From Porogramme epimiltina (lineage: Eukaryota; Basidiomycota; Agaricomycetes; Polyporales; Polyporaceae), in NCBI GenBank assembly GCA_900155495.1, contig FTLJ01000974.1, positions 1-15,068 of the forward strand: a DNA stretch of 15,068 nt, written 5' to 3'. Both the position numbers and the translations under genes were made by a program. This document shows, one piece after another, positions 1 through 8,797 of the stretch. Under the pieces are notes generated by a model, which saw nothing but the letters and a program-made list of their open reading frames with translations, was not told where the DNA came from and did not search any database. Positions within the stretch are counted from its first letter, which is position 1, and each line of letters opens with the position of its first letter.

Positions 1-563
1 CGACATGTTGAATCACGTACGCGTGGCGTCACAAACGCGTCCTCCGTTACGGCACGTGGGCGTGATGTTACATTTTTTTCCGGCGTGACATTTCCGGGGA
101 CAAGACCTGTGCTCCTTCGTAGCCCAGGAACTTGTCGCTCACGCTCTGCCTTGCACTCTCTCATAGTGCGCTTGACTCCCCTCTCTTCTTCTGGTGATTC
201 TGGCCCCCGCTCTTGCGTTCTTGTGGTGCTGCTATGAGCTTCACTTGATACTTGCTACATCACGAGCCTAGCACTACTTGGCTGACTTGTTGCGGCGTCT
301 GGAATCTGGGACAGCAATAACTATGGCGAAATCCTCAAACCCTACTACTCCGGCTCTAGGGCAGATTTGGTGTACTAACATGTGCTACTCTTACAGGATG
401 TGCGAGCACAGGACACGGAACATGGCGTTGAAACCCAGGAGTACATGGATAGTACAAGTACGAGGACAATGGGAGTCTACCGTCCGGAGAAGGGCTTCTA
501 GGACCTGATAATGTGCGTCGTCGTTATTTCGCACACTCCACAGTAGCTCAATCCACATTTTTA
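1..563. other. Region without a recognisable gene
   Basis: Mixed-composition DNA upstream of the dehydrogenase relic. Short open frames exist on both strands but none shows a domain, a splice pattern or codon bias that I trust. The missing first exon of the dehydrogenase could once have lain here, but I could not find its usual start. Confidence 0.5.
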
Positions 564-1280
564 CAGTCTGCTCACATTGCCGGCGTCGGATCGACGATCG
601 TAAGCCATCGCTCCGTCTCTATCTCCTCTCATGCACTCAACCCTCCCCCCCCCAACTTTCTTCCACTTTCCTGTGCACAGCGGCGTCGGCCTCGAGTCGG
701 CGTGCCTGTTCGCACAGGACGGCGCGGACGTGCTCCTCGTTGACGTCAACCTGCCCGTGGCGGAGGAGGCGCTCGCGCTGATCTAGGAGTGCCTCCCCAA
801 CATCAAGGCCACGGCACTCAAGGCGGGCGTGGGCAAGGAGGCTGATGTCAAGGCCGCGGTCGACAGGGCTTTCGAGCTCTTTGACCGCCTTAACATCATC
901 GTACGTGTCTATCTTTTCTTGCTGCTGCTCCCCCGTCTACTCTATCACCGACCAGTTCCGCGCGCGCGCCCTCCTCGCACCCAGGAAGCGCGCGCACGCT
1001 CAAGTACATGGCACGCTAAATCCCCTTACGCGACGTGCAGTTCGACGCAGGTACGTTCTTCTCCTCTCGCTCGCGCGCCCTGTCTCCTCGATCACCCGTG
1101 CGCGTGGGCAGCTTCGCGTGCGGCTGCCCCTCCCCTGTCGCGCATGAGGCGCGGACCACGGTGTGATCCCTCCCCCCTCTTTGTCTAGTGCTACCTGGAT
1201 CTGACGCGCGTGCCTCCTACGCAGGGATCATGCACCCCGAGGACGACAATGCATAAAACACGGAGGAGCGAGGGGGCTTA
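564..1280 (+). pseudogene. Decayed short-chain dehydrogenase/reductase (SDR)
   Basis: Fragments of an NAD(P)-dependent SDR lie in order on the plus strand. Bases 564-592 read QSAHIAGVGS, matching the usual KSAIITGAGS cofactor loop with several changes. After an 80-90 base intron with a pyrimidine tract, 681-900 reads GVGLESACLFAQDGADVLL and onward to FELFDRLNII. A GT-AG intron (901-1040), a 10-base microexon FDAG (1041-1050) and a second GT-AG intron (1051-1224) lead to GIMHPEDDNA at 1225-1253. The fragments follow the family layout from TGxxxGxG to NNAG. Two in-frame stops break it: TAG at 784-786, where the family often has Gln, and TAA at 1254-1256, followed in frame by NTEER. The donor after the first fragment has decayed (GA at 593; a new GTAAGC lies at 600). 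The catalytic Ser and YxxxK regions are gone. The start and upstream exon were not found. Confidence 0.85.
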
Positions 1281-1561
1281 GGGGCTGCTGTAGAGCGGGC
1301 GCGGCGGGTGGGCGTGGCGGGCGGGCGCGGCGGAAGGGGCAGGGACTGGAGCGCCTGAGTGTAAGGGCCATTCCATCTGCACCCTACATATGTAGTTCTG
1401 CGTCTCGTAGCACCTTTCTGCGATGTAGAGTTCCCTGTATATACCAATAATATATATTTTCCACTTCCTACAGCGTGCCAGCACCAATGGAATGTGCCAG
1501 TGTCGAGAACAAAATGGAGGGCGGCTGCCGCGCGCAGGCGCCTAGGAAGCGCCGACATAAG
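1281..1561. other. Non-coding stretch: G-rich patch then AT-rich patch
   Basis: Bases about 1290-1345 are an imperfect run of GGGCG/GGCGG blocks that could form a quadruplex. Bases 1430-1470 are AT-rich with TATATAT-like sequence. I see no gene; the SDR homology fades at the G-rich patch. Confidence 0.5.
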
Positions 1562-1726
1562 AAGTCCGGATAGGGAAAATAAAGCAGGGTTTTACCGGAC
1601 TTTTCGCGTAACTTTAAGTCAGGATTTTCCTGACTTTCCGCGTGACGGAAGTAGGGATTCTCCTGACTTCAAGTCGGGATTATCCCTACTTAATCCCGAC
1701 TTTGTAAGTAGGGATTATCCCTACTT
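1562..1726. repeat. Cluster of five palindromic (hairpin) units
   Basis: Five imperfect palindromes lie almost back to back. Arms AAGTCCGG and CCGGACTT are at 1562-1569 and 1595-1602. Then come 21-base units at 1616-1636 (AAGTCAGGAT / TCCTGACTT), 1649-1669 (AAGTAGGGAT / TCCTGACTT), 1671-1691 (AAGTCGGGAT / ATCCCTACTT) and 1706-1726 (AAGTAGGGAT / ATCCCTACTT). A larger palindrome overlaps the fourth unit: AAGTCGGGATTA at 1671-1682 pairs perfectly with TAATCCCGACTT at 1691-1702. All units share the frame AAGT-nn-GGAT / TCC-nn-ACTT, so they look like diverged copies of one element. No protein is encoded. Confidence 0.85.
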
Positions 1727-1752
1727 TCTGGGCCCACAGTGGTGCTTCAGAT

Positions 1753-1875
1753 TACTAATAGCATAGTCACCTTTATCACCTCTAGCGATGGCGTCAGCTG
1801 GAATTAGAAAGGTGAATGGGGCGGCCTGAAGACTCTCAGTAGTTACCCTACCTGGGCGAGAGGTGATGATTAGTA
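1753..1875. repeat. Nested inverted repeat
   Basis: TACTAAT (1753-1759) plus ATCACCTCT (1775-1783) are mirrored by AGAGGTGAT (1859-1867) plus ATTAGTA (1869-1875). The left arm carries an extra 15 bases between its two blocks. Inside that gap a second pair starts: TCACCTTT (1767-1774) with AAAGGTGA (1808-1815). This could be a short non-autonomous element end or simply folded intergenic DNA. No flanking target duplication is obvious. Confidence 0.6.
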
Positions 1876-2706
1876 GCCTGCTACTCCTATCGAAAGGTTC
1901 AACTTCTTGACGCTCCGGACCCGGGACAAGTTCGGTCGGCACTCGCTGCGACGTGTCCCAGGCCTCACAGTCACTCGGGAGTCAGGATGGGTTTGACGTG
2001 AGTGATACGCAGCCCGCGGCTCCATTTTGTACTGAACTTTACGCATACAGCCATTGCAACAATTCAACTCCATCAATGCTCCTGATGGCTCTACGCGCCA
2101 TTCGCAACATTCACGCCATTCAGCGCGACGACGACCAGCTTCCTGGTGAAGGACAAGGTAGGCTAACATACTCTCGATGCTATCTTATAAAGCACTGAGG
2201 ACACGTGTAAAGCAACTATTTTCGATAGTTCAGGGATATGATGACCTCGTAGGCTACTTCCTTCCCCTGAACTCATGCATTTCTAACCTTTTATCTCCGT
2301 CAGTGGTAGAGCTCCCACGTGCAGGAGTTGAGGCAGAACTGAGCTGCTTGCGCTTAAATGTTTGATGGTGTCCGAATTGAACAAGTATTTCCCCTTCGAC
2401 GCGTACAAACACCAGCGCTCGGGCGAGTACATACAGGGCGTATACCGTGAGCGTGTGTCGGTCTCTTAAGTTTGCTTCGGGCGTTAGGTGGTATGTGAAC
2501 CGCATCCACAACCGTATGTTCACGTACCCCATGTGCACTTACCACTGTGCTCATGCTCATGCTGGCTCCCGAGTATGGTATGTGACATATACATTGTTCC
2601 ATTAGAAGCCCGAATGTACGTCTAACGGTTTTAACAATACACACATATGCATAGTTACGTCCCATTTTGCGTCGCCCATCCTCGAGTACTCCATGGTCCA
2701 CGAGCC
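1876..2706. other. Region without a recognisable gene
   Basis: Open frames of 60-170 codons occur on both strands, but they lack domains, membrane helices and matching splice signals. I see no homology to the neighbouring membrane-protein genes here. Confidence 0.5.
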
Positions 2707-2759
2707 CTAGCCCCCAAGGCCGGGCCCGAGCCCGCGCTTTCGGGCCGAGCAGGGCCCTA
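2707..2759. repeat. GC-rich palindromic patch, possible mobile-element remnant
   Basis: A run built from GGGCCC, CGAGCCCG and CGGGCC words sits in otherwise AT-richer DNA. It begins about a dozen bases beyond the point where homology of the adjacent pseudogene stops (about 2772). The sharp composition change and self-complementary words suggest an inserted repeat, but no element ends can be recognised. Confidence 0.35.
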
Positions 2760-2771
2760 CATATCACTAGT

Positions 2772-2968
2772 CCGAACCGAGACGGAGCAGAAACATAAGT
2801 TGAGGTTGTACTGGCCGTTGCGCTTGAGCTCATCGAGGATACTGTCTGAGACGTGCTCGCTGTCCGGTTCTCCAATAGCAGACCGTCAATCAGGTTCCAG
2901 AGACTGTGCCTGCCAGACGCAAGCCCTTCTTGAGAGAAGAGCAGCTCCGAGACGGGCGCGGACTTCTA
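2772..2968 (-). pseudogene. Relic copy of the jelly-roll membrane protein gene
   Basis: The minus strand from 2965 reads KSAPVSELLFSQEGLASG, RHSLWNL, IDGLLLENRTASTSQ, TVSSMSSSATASTTS and TYVSAPS. This matches residues 114-181 of the protein at 7228-8728 (KSAPVSQLLFSQSGLAPG and onward to FVSAP). Seven codons are missing in frame between HSL and IDGLLLENR. The codon just before KSAP is TAG (2966-2968) where the intact gene has CAG, so the frame is closed there; alternatively this TAG was once a splice acceptor. Nothing resembling the N-terminal part, stalk end, membrane helix or tail follows. Many differences are synonymous, so the copy was under protein-level selection before it decayed. It lies 57 bases beyond the stop of the neighbouring gene. 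Confidence 0.85.
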
Positions 2969-3025
2969 CACAATACTGCACGTGAAGCCGGGAGTTGACT
3001 TTCATAACACGAAGGGAACTCACCA

Positions 3026-4694
3026 TCACCAATACTCTTGGTACAAGGGAGGAAGCGTCTCCCCTGGAGGTCCGCTGGCAAGCCGAACTCCGCCATCCGT
3101 TGCAATAGTAGATCCCCCGTTGGACGGCAGGTCAGATATAATGTCGTACAGGTCAGAGCGTGCGCTTCTCCGTGAGGTATCCGGAGATACCCATGGGTCT
3201 CTCGTTGGCGCTTTGGAATTGAGTAGTTCGGAGTCCGGAACAATGCCGCCCATTCTGGGGGTGTAGGGTGCCTCAATAAGACAGTCTTGTGCCCCAGAAA
3301 GATGTTCTATTTCATTCTCCTGTTCATATGTCTTCTGCGGGAGTTTAGAGGAAAGGAAATCAGGGTCTGAACCTGATGAAAGGATACATCAAGAGTGAAA
3401 CTGAGATCAATCACTTACCGCGCATAGGACGTCTCCTGCTCCAAGGTAAGTCGGGAGCGATGTTCATCCTCATGCGAATGAGAATCCAGCTAAGAATGGC
3501 AATGAGGACAACGCTAAGTGCTACACCTCCGCTAGCTATTCCCACAAGCGTCTCGTGATTCAAGTGCAGATGCTCGTCCGAGTCAGGGACGGTCCCTGTA
3601 GGCAACTCCGTGATGGTTACTGTGGTAGATGGCCCTTCTTTGGTGACAGTGTGATTGGATCCCATAGTGATACTAATACTGGTCAAAACCACAGTACCTT
3701 AATGCATTGGACAAAGGGAGCACGAAATCAACAACGGTGCCGAGATGTGACAGCCACGTAAAACACCTTACTTCCCCAGCTAGCTCTAGACGCATTCGAT
3801 TGGCTCGCAGTAGGAGCAGGGCCTCTGTTTTGCGTAGTAGAAATCACACTAGTGGAAACCGGAGAAATTGAGCCCAAGGAAGAGGAACTTGAAGTTATAA
3901 CAGTGAAAGAGCCGGGGGTATGCGACGATGAACGGCTGACTGATGGGGCGAAGATCGACGTTGTGGATATTGTGTGGTTGAGACAATCAGTGCTAGCTGG
4001 GCACAGATAAGTATTAATGATAGACTTAGTGCTCTTTACCCCACGTACTACTCATCTCTACTACAAAGGGCGTAGAGTTCACAAGGTGGGGAAAGCTATC
4101 GCCCAAGGATGAGTAGATGGATGATCCTGTTAACGACATCAACTCATCACTGATCAGAAGAACATTATCAGTTGTCTACGCACCCGAGGGAACGTTAGCC
4201 GTCCAACGAAAAAAGGTATCCTCGATATGAGTAGCTTCCTCGACAACACGCTCATCCAGCCCATCCTCTTGAAGAATCAACCTGAGTATCGGTGAGCGTC
4301 GTGAATCAGTAGATATCTATAGCCTAATAAGAGTAAAGTCGACCTCTGAGGGCCCAATCAGCTCCACGCATGTGAAATCATCTCACTAGGCCTAGATTCA
4401 AAACCCCAAACTCACCAAATGGAACGGATCTAGGGTCCCCGAAGAGTGTCGTAACTCTGTTAGCATTTGAGCACTAAGGGCCCCAAGAGAGCTTACCCCA
4501 GGCGCCACTCCAGGTAAAAACAGTGGGGAAACATTGCAAAACACGTTCCCTATGAATGGGTTTCTGGGTGAGAAGTTAGATATGGAAATGAAAAGGACCC
4601 ACAAGTCATTGTGCTGCAAGTCTTCGTCAGATAGAGCACCGTAGCTGATGGTTGTGGTAGATATTACTTGATGAGGGCCAAGCTGGTCCGTCAT
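3026..4694 (-). CDS. Single-pass membrane protein with WSGG-type ectodomain, copy 2
   Basis: Function is not known. Nine exons: 4603-4694, 4497-4549, 4416-4429, 4324-4361, 4184-4281, 4049-4126, 3772-3996, 3419-3697 and 3026-3372. They join to 1224 bases (407 aa plus stop). The ectodomain (about residues 30-130) has the beta-sandwich signature of an agaricomycete membrane-protein family: VLQCFPTVFTWSGAW at 34-48, then DPFHL, FFRWTANVPSG and STDCLNHT (126-133). A Ser/Thr-rich stalk follows, then a membrane helix at about 250-273 (TLVGIASGGVALSVVLIAIL...), the basic stretch RMRMN and a tail ending GGVRLASGPPGETLPPLYQEYW in two pieces: GGVRLASGPPGET and LPPLYQEYW. There is no signal peptide, so the N-terminus is uncertain; the start was chosen because MTD is shared with the upstream paralogue. 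Intron 4 (4282-4323) begins with GC instead of GT, and reading through it meets a stop. The ectodomain has lost one Gly (WSGA for WSGG). It could be a weakly expressed or decaying copy. Confidence 0.75.
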
Positions 4695-5060
4695 GAAGAG
4701 AAGAATGGGTCCGAGGGAAGGCTTACAGAGGGGATTTGTGAGTGTAACTTGAACTCGATCCTGGGAATAAATTACCAGTATGATAGATGTCGTCAAAAAG
4801 CGACCTACATGTGCAGTTCAAGCTCCCCGCTATGAATGTATTGGTCATGAACTCCCATTCTCGGGGAGTGTCTGACTGTAATATGCTACAAAAAACTGCC
4901 AAATCATGGCCATGATGACTAATGTTTCCCATGTTGCAGATCTCAGTGAGAGATAGAGAGCGAATTCTGGCATACACAGTCGCGCTGTCCCCTGATATTC
5001 TGATACAGACTTCACTTCAATACGTCATGCTAACCCCAACTCCGAATGTGATACCCCCCC
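4695..5060. other. Spacer between the two WSGG-type genes
   Basis: This is the presumed promoter and 5' leader of the downstream copy and the 3' flank of the upstream one. A 48-base GT-AG intron-like stretch (minus strand 4801 to 4754, GTAGGT to CCCAG) is visible, but flanking frames do not join without a stop. An extra upstream exon is therefore possible but unproven. Confidence 0.4.
4775..4799. repeat. 25-base segment shared with 9281-9305
   Basis: This segment matches 9281-9305 at 23 of 25 positions, in the same orientation. The two differences are T here for C there. The copy here lies upstream of a membrane-protein gene; the other lies just beyond the esterase stop codon. Confidence 0.7.
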
Positions 5061-6733
5061 TCACCAATGCTCTTGGTACCTCGGAGGAAGCATCTCCCCA
5101 GGAGGTCCACCAGCCAGCCTAACTCCGCCATCCGTAGCAGTACTAGGTTCCCAACTGGGTGGCAGATCCAACATGACGTAGAGCGCAGAAAATGTGCTTC
5201 TCCGTGGGGTGCGGGCCGGCTTGTTTATTATAGCGCCTGTCGTTGACTCCTCGGGACTTTGTGGCACGGTGTCGGATGGGATGTCGTCCGGGATAAAGAA
5301 ATGAGACACATGTGCAGAGCTATCTTGTACCCTAGAAAGATCTTCAATATCCTTCTCTGATCCACATGTCCTCCGTTCAACTGGCTGGAAGGGAGCGGTA
5401 TTGGGAGCCGGGTCTAGTGGAAAAATACATTAGCTCTCGGTGAGTTGCTGATGAGTTGAGCTCTAGACCACACACCGCACAGGTCAAACCTCTTCATCCT
5501 TGAAGGCGACACGGGGGCAATGTTCCTCCTCCCACGAATAAGCCACCAGCCCAAAATGGCGAGTAGGACGACACCAAGTGCTGCAACTCCGCTTGCTATT
5601 CCCACAACCGTCTCATGGTTCAACTGGTTAGACCTGTTCGAGCTAGAACGTGCTGGACTAGGCATCTCTGTTGTGGTGACTGTGGTGGATTCTCCTTCTA
5701 CAGTGGTAGCCGGCGCCTGCCATGCTAGGCCAGTTCTACTATTACTCATTGAACTCATAGTACCGCCTTATTTGGTAATTAGTAGTGCCAAAATTTAGCG
5801 ATTGCATGACAAGCCTTACTTTCCCAGCCAGTGCTGGATGAATGTTGTGGACTGGGAGTAGGAGACTCCCCGTTTTGCATAGTAGTGGAAGGCATGATAC
5901 CTAATGGCCTAGAGGCTAAGGAACTAGTACTCGAGCTCACAGGAGCGAGATAGCTGGAGCTAGATAAAGACATAATGCTAGATGACAGTGAGAGGATAGA
6001 CGTTGTGGACGGGCTCGACGTCGTATTGCTGAGACAATCTGTGATAGCTAAGTACCAAAAATTATCATTAACAATTAGAGTCTTCTTTCACGGTCGCACT
6101 TACAACTGTTTCCCATGGAGAAGGAATTAGATGATACACTTCCGCCTTCGTCAGTCAAGATTGCGACCATGGCAGCTCCTGTTAATGAGATTACATCATT
6201 GTATATAAGCGTTCACTAGGCACTGTGAAGTAGGTTCTCCACGTACCTAAGGGAGCATTAGCTTGCCAAGAAAAAGTAGTGTCCGATATGCCAGTCGCTG
6301 TTTGTAAAACGCCATTTTTGTCTCCTTGGCGGACAATACTGCATCGGAAAACGGTACGAATTAATAGACATCCCCCACTTCACGAGATTGAGACGAACCT
6401 CTGAAGGGGTAGTCAGCTTAATGCACGCTACATCAGCCTATTAGGCAAGTTTCTCAAGCTTACCAATGAATACGGAGCTACAATGCACGAAGATCGTCCC
6501 AATTGTATCAACACTAGATCACTAATATTCTCAGAGAAGCTCACGAGTGCCCCCACTCCATACGAAGTGTTTAGGAACGCATTGCAGGACAGTACCCCTG
6601 TAAAATGTTTATAGTAAGCTGGAATTAAACGCGATAGAAAAACAACCAACACGTTGAACTTCAAGTCATCATTTCGAGCACTATGTGCGATGCCTGCAGA
6701 AGATGATACTTGAGGACGAATGTTATCCGTCAT
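5061..6733 (-). CDS. Single-pass membrane protein with WSGG-type ectodomain, copy 1
   Basis: Function is not known. Nine exons: 6660-6733, 6545-6597, 6464-6477, 6379-6416, 6247-6338, 6104-6178, 5820-6047, 5476-5766 and 5061-5413. They join to 1218 bases (405 aa plus stop). The ectodomain reads VLQCVPKHFVWSGGTPPYSL at residues 28-47, the classic C-x-P...WSGGTPPY start of this agaricomycete family. It continues IVRQGDKNGVLQTATG, TTFSWQANAPLG and ITDCL (117-121). A Ser-rich stalk and TVEGESTTVTTTEMP precede a membrane helix at about 245-268 (VVGIASGVAALGVVLLAILG...), then RGRRN and a tail ending LPPRYQEHW. Exons 2, 3 and 4 (53, 14 and 38 bases) have the same sizes as in the next gene and every intron has the same phase, so the pair arose by tandem duplication. 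Intron 4 is only 40 bases. No signal peptide is visible; the MTD start is a best guess. Confidence 0.82.
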
Positions 6734-7227
6734 GGCGAGACGACACGGTGAAGCACTGATTCGAGAAGGAGGGAGATCTTTGGGGGGGGGGTGAGCCTGT
6801 CCTGTGAAGTCTGAAGATGCCCCAGGTTTTAAGACGAGTGTATCGATCGGGATCAGCTAATGTGGGGATGAACCCTGTGTATCAAGAGGGTAGGTAGAAC
6901 ACCGCAATAACTCCTGCATCAGCCGGGTTCCCGTTGCTAAAGGGATATCCTATCATTAGAGGCCATGAGAAGTCGCCAGACCATAAGGGCCTATAGTTTT
7001 CTAAACACATCAGATCACGACAAGGATATATGAGGAGATGTAGCATACGTTGGGGCGTCGTCCTGAGATTATTGGTTTGAGTGAACAGACGTGCACCAGA
7101 TCAGAGACAGAAGCAATCCCACTTAAGGACAGCTACTGAGTCTTTCATATATAAGTGATATTGCTTCGGCCGCATATTATGACACAAACAAGACCAGAGT
7201 CCAAGATGGCGGTGCATAGCGCAGCTA
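6734..7227. other. Spacer between the jelly-roll and WSGG-type genes
   Basis: Non-coding. It has a run of ten G at 6782-6791 (a C-run in the leader of the downstream minus-strand gene) and TATATA-like words near 7025 and 7147. No coding sequence is convincing. Confidence 0.5.
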
Positions 7228-8728
7228 CTACTCATACGGCGGCGGAAGCGTCGAGCCCGACGACGAATCCTCGAGCGGTGCGCATCGTGCAGAGCCAGTG
7301 CGCCGCCCGCCACGAGTGTTCGCAGCCGCCACCGGTCTTTCAATGCCGGCTGCCTGCTCCTCCGCCACCGCACGAATAGCGGGACATCCGGTGGCATGCG
7401 AGCCATCGAACGCGCGATCACTGCTTCCTGTTCCCCACATAGATGGCGTGGTGGAAGGTGCGGGGCGGAAGGACGCCACCGCGCGGCGCTCGGACGTAAA
7501 CTCCGATAGCCTGGCGGAGGGACCAATGTACAGCACGTTGTCTGGAGATCTGGCGAGAGTCACCGGTCCGGAATTCCCCTTCTGTGCTGGCGAGGAGGGC
7601 TCGGATTCTGCATGGGGCCCAACCGTCAGAACCGGGGCGGACGCTGCATGGGCGGAATGCGCGTACCCAGAGCGACAAAAGGGCGCAGAGGCGGCGACCG
7701 TCTCCGTCCACGAAATACGAGCCGTAGGAAGAGGAGCACGATTGTTCCACCAACAACGGAGGCCCCTATGATTATAGCGAGCTTCAACGGTGTAGACAGG
7801 GAATGGGCTGGCGCTGTCCCCATGGAGTTGGCTGTCGATTCTGGGGGTGACGCCTGTGAACTAGCGCCGCTTCCTAAAACGGAGCTTCTGGAAGTCGTCG
7901 ATGGAGGTTGGGTAGGCAGCAAGCCGGATACTGAAGGAGGACGGGAAGGTAGAGACGTCGTGATGGTAGTTGATTCGGGACTACCTGGATACAAACGGGG
8001 CGTTACGACGTCATATACTGTGTCGAAGGAAAGGGGTTGCAACGCATACCGGACGAAATGGAGGCAGTGTTGATGCCTTTGGCTGAAGAGGTTGTATTTG
8101 AAGTTGTAATTGAAGGCAAGGAAGACGTGGAGGTAGAAGATGCGGCCGTCGGAGTGGAAACCCCGGGCGAATTAGGAATCGAAAAGGGAGCAGAAACGAA
8201 AGTGGGAGTTGCACTGGCCGTTGCCCTTGAGCTCGTCGAGGACACTTTCTGGGACGTGCTTGCTGGCCGGTTCTCCAGCAACAACCCGTCGATCGCGAGT
8301 TGGCTCCCAGAGTTGACCATAGAGAGGCTGTGCTTGCCCGGCGCGAGCCCGCTCTGCGAGAAGAGCAGCTGCGATACGGGCGCGGACTTCTGTGGGATGC
8401 CGGAGGTGAAGCTAGGCGTTGTCTTCGAGAACGCGAAGGTCTCGCCGCCGTCTACTGTGAATGTCGCGTTGGTGCCCTCGTCGCCTGCCCACCAGCCGTA
8501 TACTTTCACCGAGGTTCCTTTACGTGGTGTGAGTTGCAAGATGCCGAAGGGGTTGGACGAAAAACGCGCACCTTCGAAGACCACCTTGGCGTCGTTCACG
8601 TTCGTGGTGAAGGTCATTGTTTCGTTGAATCCATGTGTGACAGACTGGTGCCTGGCCCATGACTTGATCGCAAGGACCGCGTCGTCCACGCACTGAACCG
8701 AGCTTGATTCGCACAGCGCGGCGTTCAT
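7228..8728 (-). CDS. Single-pass membrane protein with jelly-roll-like ectodomain
   Basis: Function is not known; the layout fits a surface receptor or wall-binding protein. Three exons, 8050-8728, 7667-7984 and 7228-7607, are separated by 65- and 59-base GT-AG introns, both in phase 1. They join to 1377 bases (458 aa plus stop). Residues 12-155 form a beta-rich domain of a type common in agaricomycete membrane proteins: VDDAVLAIKSW near the start, GTSVKVYGWWAGDEGTNATF at 71-90, TVDGGETFAF at 91-100, GLAPGKHSLSMVNSG at 127-141 and AIDGLLLENR at 145-154. A Ser/Thr/Pro-rich stalk covers 156-290. The membrane helix is about 292-317 (TPLKLAIIIGASVVGGTIVL...), followed by RGRRR as a cytoplasmic stop signal. 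The tail ends LPPPYE, a PPxY motif. No signal peptide is present; a TATA box about 65 bases upstream supports this ATG. The family name is from memory, not a search. Confidence 0.85.
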
Positions 8729-8790
8729 GGTTTCGGTAAGGGTGGGGAGAGTTGAAGTATATCGCCTCGAGTAGAAGCTGCGCCTCAGAC

Positions 8791-8797
8791 ATATATA
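8791..8797 (-). promoter_or_regulatory. TATA box of the jelly-roll gene
   Basis: On the minus strand CCTATATATG lies 63-69 bases upstream of the chosen ATG at 8728. Transcription starting about 30 bases downstream would give a leader of about 30 bases, which fits the start codon and argues against the longer open frame beginning at 8863. Confidence 0.6.

Noticed and set aside
6428..6733. Continuous minus-strand frame of 101 codons starting MTDNIRP, taken at first as one exon
   Set aside because: The equivalent frame in the paralogue (4398-4796) is similar, which looked like coding conservation. Two GT-AG introns cut it, however, and the spliced frame gives VLQCVPKHFVWSGGTPPYSL, a clear family motif. 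The continuous frame is kept open only by DNA similarity between the copies.
8037..8696. 219-codon plus-strand frame opposite the jelly-roll gene
   Set aside because: It is the antisense shadow of exon 1; splice signals, the domain motifs and the relic copy all support the minus strand.
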